In this document: piece by piece, positions 45,106-53,006 of the stretch | Numbering within the stretch: the stretch's first letter is position 1 | Layout: each line of letters begins with the position of its first letter | DNA from: CG1-02-35-72 sp045046885 | Lineage (GTDB): Bacteria > Bacteroidota > Bacteroidia > Flavobacteriales > Flavobacteriaceae | Assembly: GCA_045046885.1 (NCBI GenBank) | Contig: JASFYX010000016.1 | Location: 1 to 64,000, forward strand | Length of the DNA stretch: 64,000 bases | Direction: 5' to 3' | Made by a program: the position numbers and the translations under genes | Notes under the pieces: model-generated | What the model saw: the letters and a program-made list of their open reading frames with translations, nothing else | Databases searched by the model: none | What the model was told of the DNA's origin: nothing

Positions 45106-45624
45106 CTATCCGATTAATTTTATAATTTCCGAAGCTATTTCGTCAGGGCTTTTGTCTGCTGCCGCGATAGTGTATTGCGCTTTTTTGTAAAATGACATGC
45201 GTTCAAAGAGGTGTTTGGCGACAAATTCCGGTAAATCGGCGTCATTTAAATCGGCCACCAAAGGACGTGTGGTTTTCTCAGATAAAAGTCGGTTGACCAA
45301 GATTTTTAAAGGCGTATTTATAAAAATTGATGTCGCTTTTTGGTTGATTGAAGCCATATTTTCTCCATAGCAAGGCGTCCCACCTCCTACCGACACTATT
45401 ATAGTAGCCTTTTGCGATAGTATTTCATCGAGGTAAAAGCTTTCTTTTTTTCTGAAATATATCTCGCCTTTCTGCTTAAAAATATTGGGGATACTCATAG
45501 CCTCTTTTTGAGAAATAAAGTCGTCTAAATCAATGTGTTTCAAGCCACTAATAGTAGCAATAACACGTGCTACAGCCGATTTACCACTGGCCATATAACC
45601 CAACAAAACAAGTGTGTTTTTCAT
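45106..45624 (-). CDS. aroK: Shikimate kinase
   Basis: Phosphorylates shikimate in aromatic amino acid synthesis. 172 residues from ATG 45624 (the TTG at 45627 would add one residue). Walker A GYMASGKS (about 8-15), shikimate-binding DLDDFI (Asp about 33), FRKKES (Arg about 57), GGGTPC, and lid TTRPL. Complete. Two bases separate it from the convergent phosphoribosyltransferase gene. Confidence 0.93.
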   Translation of the reverse strand: MKNTLVLLGYMASGKSAVARVIATISGLKHIDLDDFISQKEAMSIPNIFKQKGEIYFRKKESFYLDEILSQKATIIVSVGGGTPCYGENMASINQKATSIFINTPLKILVNRLLSEKTTRPLVADLNDADLPEFVAKHLFERMSFYKKAQYTIAAADKSPDEIASEIIKLIG

Positions 45625-45681
45625 CAAATTTTTCAGCTTAAAAGATTAGACAAATATCGTATAAAATAATTATAAATTCGG

Positions 45682-45712
45682 TTTGTATAATTAATAAATG
45701 ATAGTATATTTG
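45682..45712 (+). promoter_or_regulatory. Promoter of tRNA-Lys
   Basis: TTTG (45682-45685), exactly 19 bases, TATATTTG (45705-45712): a full match to the Bacteroidota consensus, 16 bases before the tRNA. Confidence 0.75.
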
Positions 45713-45728
45713 CAACCGCAATTTAAAA

Positions 45729-45804
45729 GACCTGGTAGCTCAGTTGGTAGAGCATCTCCCTTTTAAGGAGAGGGTCCTGGGTTCGAGCCCCAGCCAGGTC
45801 ACCA
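45729..45804 (+). tRNA. tRNA-Lys (UUU), CCA encoded
   Basis: 7-pair acceptor GACCTGG/CCAGGTC, D arm GCTCAGTTGGTAGAGC, anticodon loop CTTTTAA with anticodon TTT between TCTCC and GGAGA, T arm CTGGG-TTCGAGC-CCCAG, discriminator A at 45801 followed by CCA at 45802-45804. All arms pair. Confidence 0.97.
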
Positions 45805-45813
45805 TTTCAAAAC

Positions 45814-45846
45814 AAAACCGTACAATTTAGTGCGGTTTTTTTATTT
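45814..45846 (+). terminator. Terminator after tRNA-Lys
   Basis: AAAACCGTAC-AATTTA-GTGCGGTTTT (10 pairs, one T-G) followed by T-rich sequence. Confidence 0.85.
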
Positions 45847-45878
45847 TAAGAAGTTAGTTAAAATTGGACTGGTTTTCT

Positions 45879-45886
45879 TATTTTTG
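45879..45886 (+). promoter_or_regulatory. TAnnTTTG element of tRNA-Leu
   Basis: TATTTTTG, 11 bases before tRNA-Leu; -33 element weak. Confidence 0.45.
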
Positions 45887-45897
45887 CGCCACCTTAT

Positions 45898-45981
45898 GCA
45901 CATATGGCGGAATTGGTAGACGCGCCAGCTTGAGGGGCTGGTGAGCAATAGCTCGTGCAGGTTCGACTCCTGTTATGTGCA
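45898..45981 (+). tRNA. tRNA-Leu (GAG), no encoded CCA
   Basis: Acceptor GCACATA/TATGTGC, discriminator A, D arm with GGTAGACGCGCC, anticodon stem CCAGC/GCTGG around loop TTGAGGG (anticodon GAG), long class II variable arm GTGAGCAATAGCTCGTG and T arm CAGGTTCGACTCCTG. The base after A is C then T, so CCA is added later. Confidence 0.95.
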
Positions 45982-46027
45982 CTATTTAAAACTCTTGATA
46001 TTCCTCAAAAAATCGGGTTTAATTTTA

Positions 46028-46035
46028 TATATTTG
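46028..46035 (+). promoter_or_regulatory. TAnnTTTG element before the pyrimidine degradation locus
   Basis: TATATTTG, 57 bases before the dehydrogenase start at 46093. Confidence 0.5.
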
Positions 46036-46092
46036 ATGTCCTTATGCTTAAAATAAGCATTTATACGATTTTAAAATAAAATTATAACCTAT

Positions 46093-47562
46093 ATGAATAC
46101 ACTTTCAAAACAACCCGAAGTTCAAAACTTTATTAACGGACAGTTCACAAAAAATAACGGCCAAAAAATGATGGACGTTATCAGTCCGCTTGACGGCAGC
46201 GTCATTTCTACCCTGCCCCTTTCTACTTATAACGATGTTGACCAAGCTGTAAAAGTAGCTCAAAAAGCCTATACAAGTTGGTCGTCTAAAACACTAAAAG
46301 AACGGATACAAGTATTTTTTACCTACCGTCAATTGCTTGAAAAAAATATGGACGAACTCACAAAACTTGTTCAACTAGAAAACGGCAAAACTTATGGTGA
46401 GGCCAAAGCCGAAGTTGAAAAAAGTATGGAGTTATGCGAATTTGCCGTGTCTATGCCGCAGATTATTGGCGACGAAGTGCAAGAAGTCAGTCGTGGTGTT
46501 GAATGCCGTATCGAACGCAAACCAATAGGCGTTGTAGCGGCTATAGCCCCGTTTAACTTCCCTAATATGGTACCGCATTGGACGATGCCTAACGCCATAG
46601 TTTTAGGAAATACCATGATAATGAAACCCTCAGAAATTGTGCCACTTAGCGTGATGCGTATGGCAGAACTTTTAAAAGAAGCAGGTTTACCCGATGGCGT
46701 TTTTAATGTGGTTAACGGTGGTAAAGAAGTGGTTGAAGCCCTGTGCGATCATCCCGGCATCGAGGCCGTGTCTTTTGTAGGCTCTACTAAAGTGGCTAAA
46801 ATTGTGTACAAACGTGCCACATCAAATTTAAAAAGATGTTTAGCGCTTGGCGGTGCTAAAAACCATTTATTGGTACTTCCCGATGCCAATCCTGATATGA
46901 CGGCCTCAAACGTAGTAGCTTCTATGTCGGGTTGTGCCGGTCAGCGTTGTATGGCTGCTTCGGTTATGGTGGGCGTCGATAAAGTGCAACATATTATAGA
47001 TAAGATGGTTATTGAAGCTAAAAAACTCGTAGCAGGCGACAATTTAGGCTCGGTTATCAGTAAGGCTGCTAAAGAACGTATCGAAAATTATATCGCTCAA
47101 GCTGAAGCTGATGGTGCTAAAATATTAGTCGATGGTCGTAACACAATAGTTAAAGGTAAAGAAGGTGGCTATTATGTTGGCCCTACTATAATTGATTACG
47201 TTACTACGGATATGTCTGTCGCTCGTGAAGAAATATTTGGTCCCGTCATTTCTATTCTTCGTGCTAAAAATTTAGATGAAGCCCTTGAAATTGAAAACGG
47301 CTCTAATTATGGTAATGCGGCAGCTGTCTTTACACAAAGCGGTGGTATGGCCAAAGAAGTGATGAAGCGTGCCAGTGCCGGTATGATTGGTGTAAACATT
47401 GGTGTGCCCGTTCCTCGTGAGCCTTTTTCTTTTGGCGGATGGAACGATTCTAAATTCGGCGTAGGCGATATTACAGGACGCAGTTCGATAGAATTCTGGA
47501 CGCAAAACAAAAAAACGACCACCAAATGGAATCCCGAAGCCCAAATTAATTGGATGAGCTAG
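46093..47562 (+). CDS. mmsA: Methylmalonate-semialdehyde dehydrogenase (CoA-acylating)
   Basis: Oxidises (methyl)malonate semialdehyde with CoA and NAD to acetyl- or propionyl-CoA, last step of pyrimidine (and valine) degradation. 489 residues, ALDH fold: FNFPNMVPHW, GGAKNH (MMSDH-specific where other ALDHs have ELGGK), catalytic Cys in GQRCMA (Cys286), EEIFGPV. The MMSDH subgroup lacks the usual ALDH general-base Glu, as here. First gene of the catabolic locus; a class III aminotransferase making its substrate follows in 72 bases. Confidence 0.93.
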   Translation: MNTLSKQPEVQNFINGQFTKNNGQKMMDVISPLDGSVISTLPLSTYNDVDQAVKVAQKAYTSWSSKTLKERIQVFFTYRQLLEKNMDELTKLVQLENGKTYGEAKAEVEKSMELCEFAVSMPQIIGDEVQEVSRGVECRIERKPIGVVAAIAPFNFPNMVPHWTMPNAIVLGNTMIMKPSEIVPLSVMRMAELLKEAGLPDGVFNVVNGGKEVVEALCDHPGIEAVSFVGSTKVAKIVYKRATSNLKRCLALGGAKNHLLVLPDANPDMTASNVVASMSGCAGQRCMAASVMVGVDKVQHIIDKMVIEAKKLVAGDNLGSVISKAAKERIENYIAQAEADGAKILVDGRNTIVKGKEGGYYVGPTIIDYVTTDMSVAREEIFGPVISILRAKNLDEALEIENGSNYGNAAAVFTQSGGMAKEVMKRASAGMIGVNIGVPVPREPFSFGGWNDSKFGVGDITGRSSIEFWTQNKKTTTKWNPEAQINWMS

Positions 47563-47586
47563 ATAGAACACATGAAAGAATAAAAA

Positions 47587-47614
47587 TGTCATCCTGAGCG
47601 AAGTCGAAGGATCT
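47587..47614. repeat. Dispersed repeat fragment (TCATCCTGAGCGAAGTCGAA type)
   Basis: The word TCATCCTGAGCGAAGTCGAA followed by GGATCT, GC-richer than its surroundings, sits in the 72-base gap between mmsA and the aminotransferase gene. Known from many Bacteroidota genomes as a dispersed repeat piece (knowledge); it adds no coding content. Confidence 0.5.
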
Positions 47615-47634
47615 CTTATAAAAATTAAAACAAA

Positions 47635-48963
47635 ATGAACAACATCATAAAAAACAACCTCGATTATACCCTTTTTTCATGGGCCAAACAAGGCGGTCTT
47701 AATCCCATTAACGCCAGCCATGCCAAGGGCAGCTATGTGTATGACAGAGACGGTAAAAAATACCTCGATTTTTCGTCGCAACTCATGAACGTCAATATTG
47801 GTCACGGCAACCAACGTATTACCAAAGCTGTAACTAAACAAATGGAACAAGTCAGCTATGTCTATCCCGGTATGGCGACAGATGTACGTGGTGAACTCGG
47901 TAAAAAACTAGCCGAAATAACACCAGGTAATCTCACCAAATCCTTTTTTACTTTAGCTGGTGCAGATGCTATAGAAAATGCCATAAAATTGGCTAGAATT
48001 TATACAGGACGCCACAAAATAATAACACATTACCGTTCTTATCACGGCGCTACTTATGGCGCTATTGCTGCAGGAGGCGACCCACGAAAATTTGCAATCG
48101 ACAGTCAGGGTATGGGTAATTTTGTGCACGTAGAGAATCCTTATGCCTACCGTTGTCCTTGGGACTCCACCTCTATTGCCGAATGTGGCGAGAGGGCTTT
48201 GGCGCATTTAGAACGTGTTATTAAATTCGAAAATCCGGATGCTATTGCCGCTATCCTTTTCGAAGGAGAATCGGGTTCATCAGGTTGTATAAAATATCCG
48301 CCAATGTACCTTAAAAAGGTTCGTGAAATCTGCGACAAATACGGTATTTTAATGATTGATGACGAAGTGATGAGTGGCTTTGGGCGCACCGGAAAAATGT
48401 TTGGTATAGATCATCACGATGTTACGCCTGATATTATGTGTTTGGCAAAAGGTTTGACTTCTGGTTATTTACCTTTAGGAGCGATGGTAGTTACAGATAA
48501 AATAGCACATTATTTTGATGATAAACCTATGCTTTTAGGGCTCACCTATTCTGCTCATGCAGTTGCTTGTGCTGCCGCTATTGAAAACCTTAAAATAATT
48601 GAAGAAGATAATTTGGTAGCTAAAGCTGCCGAAATGGGGAAATATATTGAATCTGAGGTAGAAAAATTAAAAGCCAAACACCCATCTATCGGTGATTTTA
48701 GAAATACAGGTTTATTGGGTTGTATAGAATTGGTAAAAAACCACCAAACAAAAGAACCTATAACACCGTGGAATGCCAAACCAAACGACATGGAAGTGAC
48801 CAATAAAATGGCGGCAAAAATACGTGAATTGGGTATGTTTACTTTTGTAAGGTGGAACTGGATATTTATTGCGCCACCACTAAACGTCAGTAAAGAAGAA
48901 GTAGACGAAGGCTTAGACATTATATCACAAGCCATCGCCATTGCAGACGACTATTGTTATTGA
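47635..48963 (+). CDS. Class III aminotransferase, probable beta-alanine transaminase
   Basis: PLP enzyme; the context indicates beta-alanine or beta-aminoisobutyrate with pyruvate or 2-oxoglutarate, giving (methyl)malonate semialdehyde for MmsA. 442 residues. Seen: omega-transaminase motif YRSYHGATYGA, DDEVMSGFGRTGK (PLP-interacting Asp), PLP lysine in LAKGLTSGYLPLG (Lys272), and C-terminal NWIFIAPPL. Substrate assigned from the locus, not from residues. Confidence 0.85.
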   Translation: MNNIIKNNLDYTLFSWAKQGGLNPINASHAKGSYVYDRDGKKYLDFSSQLMNVNIGHGNQRITKAVTKQMEQVSYVYPGMATDVRGELGKKLAEITPGNLTKSFFTLAGADAIENAIKLARIYTGRHKIITHYRSYHGATYGAIAAGGDPRKFAIDSQGMGNFVHVENPYAYRCPWDSTSIAECGERALAHLERVIKFENPDAIAAILFEGESGSSGCIKYPPMYLKKVREICDKYGILMIDDEVMSGFGRTGKMFGIDHHDVTPDIMCLAKGLTSGYLPLGAMVVTDKIAHYFDDKPMLLGLTYSAHAVACAAAIENLKIIEEDNLVAKAAEMGKYIESEVEKLKAKHPSIGDFRNTGLLGCIELVKNHQTKEPITPWNAKPNDMEVTNKMAAKIRELGMFTFVRWNWIFIAPPLNVSKEEVDEGLDIISQAIAIADDYCY

Positions 48964-49016
48964 AATATAGAACACAGATAACGATGATTGTTAAGATAAT
49001 AACTGATATAATAAAG

Positions 49017-50169
49017 TTATGCTTTATTTGGGATTCTGCATCTTTATGAAATTGAATTATGAATAAATTAAATGAACTTAATGAATTATTAAAAAGATTT
49101 AATTTTACTAGACAGGATCTAACCGAGTTTGAAGACCACATTGAGCATACTCTTAAAAATATACCTGCCTCACTAATGAAGATTGAAAAGGGTAGAGCAA
49201 TCTACAGATGTAGGAAATACAACCTACCCCTAAAATCATTATTTTGTTTTGAATCTGACCTATCATTTAGAACAGACCTAAATAACATTTCCGAATTTAA
49301 TAGATGTAATGTGCCAAACACTTCAGTATTTTATGGAAGCACATATTATCCTAACATACATGACAAACCTCAAATGATTGACCCAGGGTTTATTACAGCT
49401 ATTCTTGAAACTACCAAACTTTTAGATCCTCCTAAATCGTCAGAAATATCAGAAGGTATAGAAATTTATGGTGTTGGTATGTGGGAAGCTACTGAGGATT
49501 TCGACGTATTCATAATGCCGCCGAATGAGGCTTGGAAAAAAGAGAGTGAATTAGCAAAAAAACTTCTAGAAATTCATGAGGAAAACATGATTCAGGCAAA
49601 AGCTAGTAATGAAATTAGAGAGTTTTATAAAATTATGGGAAGTGAATTTTCAAAGTATATGCATAACAAACCGAATGAAGAATATGGAATTAGTGCTTTG
49701 TTTTCGCTACATACTGTTAAGTCTGCTGGTGGTGTTGCATATTCTTCCGTAAAAACAGAACATAATGGCTTTAATCTAGCGTTGACACCAGACACTATTG
49801 ATAGCAAGTTTAATTTCAAAAGAGCAGGAATTGGAGAATTGTGGAAGTTTGGTAAAGATATTCACTTCAATTTCACTAAAACTGCTGAAAGAAATCAAGG
49901 TATACCACTAGTCTATAATAAAGTTGAAGTCCCTGAGTTTTCTGTTGAGAAAATGATAAACTACTATAAAAATAAAGGAATTGATCCTAATCACATAATC
50001 AAGATTTTGGTTGAATGTAATTATATGAAGATTTAAAAACAAAGCATAACAACGGCTATACTCTATTGTGGTTTAGAGCTTTATCTAAGGGGTTGCTAAT
50101 TTAAAAAAATTAATTTAATAACGGAAAATTTTGGCTAATTTAGTCCACAACTGAAGCATAGCCAAACCG
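49017..50169 (+). mobile_element. Lone integron-like gene cassette (attC-type end)
   Basis: The segment starts with G/TTATGC (49016-49022) and ends in a structured region opening with GCATAAC (50044-50050) and closing CCG/TT (50167-50171). Joined as a circle, its ends would rebuild GTTATGC opposite GCATAAC, an exact inverse pair, the hallmark of a cassette recombination site. It holds one gene in the expected orientation. No integron integrase is in the window, so insertion at a secondary GTT site is inferred. It separates the aminotransferase gene from the rest of the catabolic locus. Confidence 0.5.
49059..50036 (+). CDS. Cassette-borne protein of unknown function (RES-like motif)
   Basis: 325 residues, not recognised as a known protein. 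Around 45-95 it reads IYRCRKYN...RCNVPNTSVFYG, resembling the R-x-R and GR-x-N-P-x-x-S-x-[FL]-Y signature of RES-domain NAD-degrading toxins, with GR changed to NR/CN. No signal peptide, no membrane segment; a Lys/Glu-rich helical middle (about 165-205). No antitoxin gene lies nearby. A role in defence or toxicity is only a guess. Sole gene of the cassette. Confidence 0.45.
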   Translation: MNKLNELNELLKRFNFTRQDLTEFEDHIEHTLKNIPASLMKIEKGRAIYRCRKYNLPLKSLFCFESDLSFRTDLNNISEFNRCNVPNTSVFYGSTYYPNIHDKPQMIDPGFITAILETTKLLDPPKSSEISEGIEIYGVGMWEATEDFDVFIMPPNEAWKKESELAKKLLEIHEENMIQAKASNEIREFYKIMGSEFSKYMHNKPNEEYGISALFSLHTVKSAGGVAYSSVKTEHNGFNLALTPDTIDSKFNFKRAGIGELWKFGKDIHFNFTKTAERNQGIPLVYNKVEVPEFSVEKMINYYKNKGIDPNHIIKILVECNYMKI

Positions 50170-50175
50170 TTGTAA
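50044..50175 (+). other. attC-like recombination site at the end of the cassette
   Basis: Imperfect inverted ends: ACAACGGCTAT...(at 50050) and ATAGCCAAACCGTTGT (50159-50174), with a five-base CCAAA inserted in one arm, as in attC extrahelical bases. Inside, TTGTGG/CCACAA and GCTATACT/AGCATAGC also pair, and the two mid-parts (GCTAATTT, twice) suggest a further stem. Length about 125 bases. The fold should be a long imperfect hairpin with the split core site at its base. Confidence 0.5.
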
Positions 50176-50235
50176 ATAAAATAATAAGAATCATAAAAAA
50201 TCTGCGTCATCTGCGTTCTATTAATAAAACAAACT

Positions 50236-51222
50236 ATGTATAGAAGAAAATATTTTAGAATAACAGTACTCGTTTTCCTGTTACTCGGTCTATTCTTTTA
50301 TTATCATGGCTTTTATTTTGCTGTTAATATAAAAGGCCTTTCTATCGCAAAGAAATTCTATAATTTTAACAACAAACCTTTTAACGATAGCATTAAACTT
50401 AAATTACATGTTTTTAATACTGGCATAAATAAAGTTTCATCTTTATTGGTTGGTAAAGTTAATCCCTGGCGGTCTGTGCCGGCCTTTGTTATTGAACACC
50501 CCAAGTACGGACTCATAATCTTTGACACAGGCTTATCTTCTAAAATAGCCAAAATAGGTAATATAGCACTTCACCCCATAACTCGGCTATTTTTTGATAC
50601 ACGTTCTATTTTGGGTAAAGACTTACCAAATCAAATGAGAAACACTGGTTTACTTCCTGAAAACGTAACCTTAGTTGTTTTTTCACACTTACACTTCGAC
50701 CATATTGGTAATGCCGATGCCTTTAGCAACGCTATTTTTAGTTTAGGACAAGAGACCGACTTGGATGATATGACACGCATGGAGGGCTTTGAACCCGAAT
50801 TTATAGCCAAATTACAAGAGCATCGTCCTTTTGTAAATATAGATTTTTCTAAGGGCAAACCCTTTGCTACTTTCGATAAAGCTGTAGATTTACTGGACGA
50901 TGGCAGTATTATAGCCATACACGGAAATGGACATTTAAACGGAAGCATCAGCTTGTTTGTACGACTACCCATGGGCATGGTTTTATTAACAGGTGATGAA
51001 GTGGTTCATTTTGATTGGTTAAAAAGTGACGATGTGCAAAGAATTTCTAAAAATCCTGAACGGGCTGCCGAGGTGAGAAACCGTGTGAGAATGCTAGAGA
51101 AGTTAAGACCCGATATTCTTATTTTTCCGGGGCACGATTTTCCTAAAATACCTAAAAACAGAACAGACATTATAATTCATCATCCCGAATTATTTAAAAA
51201 TAAGGCTTGGCAGATAAACTGA
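50236..51222 (+). CDS. Membrane-anchored metallo-beta-lactamase-fold hydrolase
   Basis: 328 residues, N-terminal membrane helix (ITVLVFLLLGLFFYYHGFYF). Zinc motif HLHFDHIGN, later IAIHGNGHLNGS, LTGDEV and FPGHDFP provide the remaining ligands of the lactonase-like MBL fold. Resembles lactonases or lipid/acyl hydrolases of the N-acyl-homoserine-lactonase group. Its place directly before two transporters of the pyrimidine locus could be chance; no pyrimidine-degradation step needs an extra hydrolase. Confidence 0.83.
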   Translation: MYRRKYFRITVLVFLLLGLFFYYHGFYFAVNIKGLSIAKKFYNFNNKPFNDSIKLKLHVFNTGINKVSSLLVGKVNPWRSVPAFVIEHPKYGLIIFDTGLSSKIAKIGNIALHPITRLFFDTRSILGKDLPNQMRNTGLLPENVTLVVFSHLHFDHIGNADAFSNAIFSLGQETDLDDMTRMEGFEPEFIAKLQEHRPFVNIDFSKGKPFATFDKAVDLLDDGSIIAIHGNGHLNGSISLFVRLPMGMVLLTGDEVVHFDWLKSDDVQRISKNPERAAEVRNRVRMLEKLRPDILIFPGHDFPKIPKNRTDIIIHHPELFKNKAWQIN

Positions 51223-51320
51223 TAAATTAAATTATTAAAAAAGCGTTAAATAATTGATAATAAAATTAGATAAAAAGTTAAGATACTAGCTACCAGACAC
51301 CAACTACTAAATACTAGAAA

Positions 51321-53006
51321 ATGAATAAAGACATCGTAGAATTACAAGAAGACGTTTCAAAATCACCACTATACAGCGAAGATTTAGCGCCTGTCCCCTC
51401 TTCAAAACGCACATGGACAAAATGGGATTTAGCAGCTATCTGGGTAGGTATGGCCGTGTGTATTCCTACTTATTTGCTGGCATCGTATATGATTAAAACG
51501 GGTCTTAGTTGGATGGAAGCCCTTTTAATTATTGGTATTGCTAACCTGATAATTACCATCCCTATGGTTTTAAATGGTCATGCAGGTGTAAAATACGGCA
51601 TCCCTTTTCCTGTTATAGGTCGTGCGTCGTTTGGAACAAAAGGCATTCATATTCCCTCAACTATCCGTGCTATTGTAGCTTGCGGTTGGTTTGGCGTAAA
51701 CACATGGTTAGGCGGTATGGCCATCTATTCAATTTTTATAGCCATTTCTGGAAATAATCCTGCTGTAGGATTGTCTATTGGGCAATTTGTTGGCTTTGGT
51801 ATTTTTTGGGTAATAAACATCTTTTTTATCTGGAAAGGCACAGAAAGTATTAAATGGCTAGAAGATTATGCGGCGCCTATTTTAATAATAATGGGACTTG
51901 TTTTAATAGGATGGGGTTATACAAATGCAGGTAGTTTTGGACTTGTTTTAGAACAAGGTAAACAATTAGAAAAGCCTGTAGCCGAAATAATAAGTCTAGA
52001 AAATCAATCTTTTATAACAGTTAATCCTATTACTGATAAGGACGGAAAAGTAAAGGCTAAAGATTACCAGCTTATTTTAAATGGTAAAGATTTAGGTTGG
52101 GAAAAACTAACAGCTTTTCCTATAAAAATTAACCCATTACATAAAAATGATGCGTATCAAATTCAGTTAAAAAATGATATCTATACCTCTTCTGTAGCAA
52201 ATGTTTCTACTGATATTACAAAAACTTCTTTTGGCGATAAAATATGGAGTTACCTTATTTGGTTGACAGCCATGCTGGGTTTTTGGGCAACAATGTCTTT
52301 GAGTATTGCCGATATTACGCGTTATGCTTCATCTCAAAAAGCGCAGGTTAAAGGTCAATTTATAGGATTGCCGGGGACAATGATGCTTTATTCTTTTGTG
52401 GGTATTTTTGTGACATTTGCTGCCATTATTAATTTTGATGATATTTTAATTGCTAATGACGTGCCGTGGGATCCAATAGCTTTAATAGCAAAATTCGATA
52501 ATGTTTGGGTCGTTGTTATTGCGCAAATATTTATGATTATTGCTACATTGAGTACAAATATAGCCGCCAATGTTATTGCGCCAGCCAATGCTTTTTCTAA
52601 TTTATTTCCTAAAAAAGTGAGTTTTAGAATGGGAGGCGTCATTACAGGAATCATCGGTATTTTAATATTTCCGTGGTTACTTTTAAATGAGATTCAGGGT
52701 TTACTTATTGACGTCAGTGCCATACTCGGACCCGTCTTGGCTATTTTGGTATGCGATTATTATGTCATCCGCAAAAAAGAAATCCAATTAGCTGATTTAT
52801 ACAAAACAGATGGCGTGTACGCTTTTGGCGGATCTGGATTTAACAATAAAGCAATTGCATCCTTTTTAATTGGTGCCTTTATCGCCATTGGTGGTAAATG
52901 GATTCCAGCAATGCAACATTTATATGCTATTTCTTGGTTTTCTGGATTTATAATTTCATTTGTACTGTATTACATTTTTATGCAAAAACAGATTAGAAAA
53001 GCTTGA
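51321..53006 (+). CDS. NCS1-family nucleobase:cation symporter with a soluble insert
   Basis: 561 residues. NCS1 pattern: WTKWDLAAIWVGMAVCIPTY at TM1, GRASFG, and ADITRYASSQ. It likely imports uracil, thymine or dihydropyrimidine. Between residues about 210 and 303 is a hydrophilic stretch (ITDKDGKVKAKDYQLILNG..., KTSFGDKI) splitting two membrane segments. The insert is absent from NCS1 proteins I know and may be an external domain. The stop overlaps the start of the next transporter by 4 bases (TTGA). Confidence 0.88.
   Translation: MNKDIVELQEDVSKSPLYSEDLAPVPSSKRTWTKWDLAAIWVGMAVCIPTYLLASYMIKTGLSWMEALLIIGIANLIITIPMVLNGHAGVKYGIPFPVIGRASFGTKGIHIPSTIRAIVACGWFGVNTWLGGMAIYSIFIAISGNNPAVGLSIGQFVGFGIFWVINIFFIWKGTESIKWLEDYAAPILIIMGLVLIGWGYTNAGSFGLVLEQGKQLEKPVAEIISLENQSFITVNPITDKDGKVKAKDYQLILNGKDLGWEKLTAFPIKINPLHKNDAYQIQLKNDIYTSSVANVSTDITKTSFGDKIWSYLIWLTAMLGFWATMSLSIADITRYASSQKAQVKGQFIGLPGTMMLYSFVGIFVTFAAIINFDDILIANDVPWDPIALIAKFDNVWVVVIAQIFMIIATLSTNIAANVIAPANAFSNLFPKKVSFRMGGVITGIIGILIFPWLLLNEIQGLLIDVSAILGPVLAILVCDYYVIRKKEIQLADLYKTDGVYAFGGSGFNNKAIASFLIGAFIAIGGKWIPAMQHLYAISWFSGFIISFVLYYIFMQKQIRKA

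Noticed and set aside
45729..45981. tRNA genes as an integration site of a genomic island
   Set aside because: No integrase, no direct repeat of a tRNA 3' end and only housekeeping or catabolic genes beside them.
50037..50235. Ordinary terminator or riboswitch after the cassette gene
   Set aside because: No T run after a compact stem and no known riboswitch core; the matching core-site halves at both ends fit attC better.
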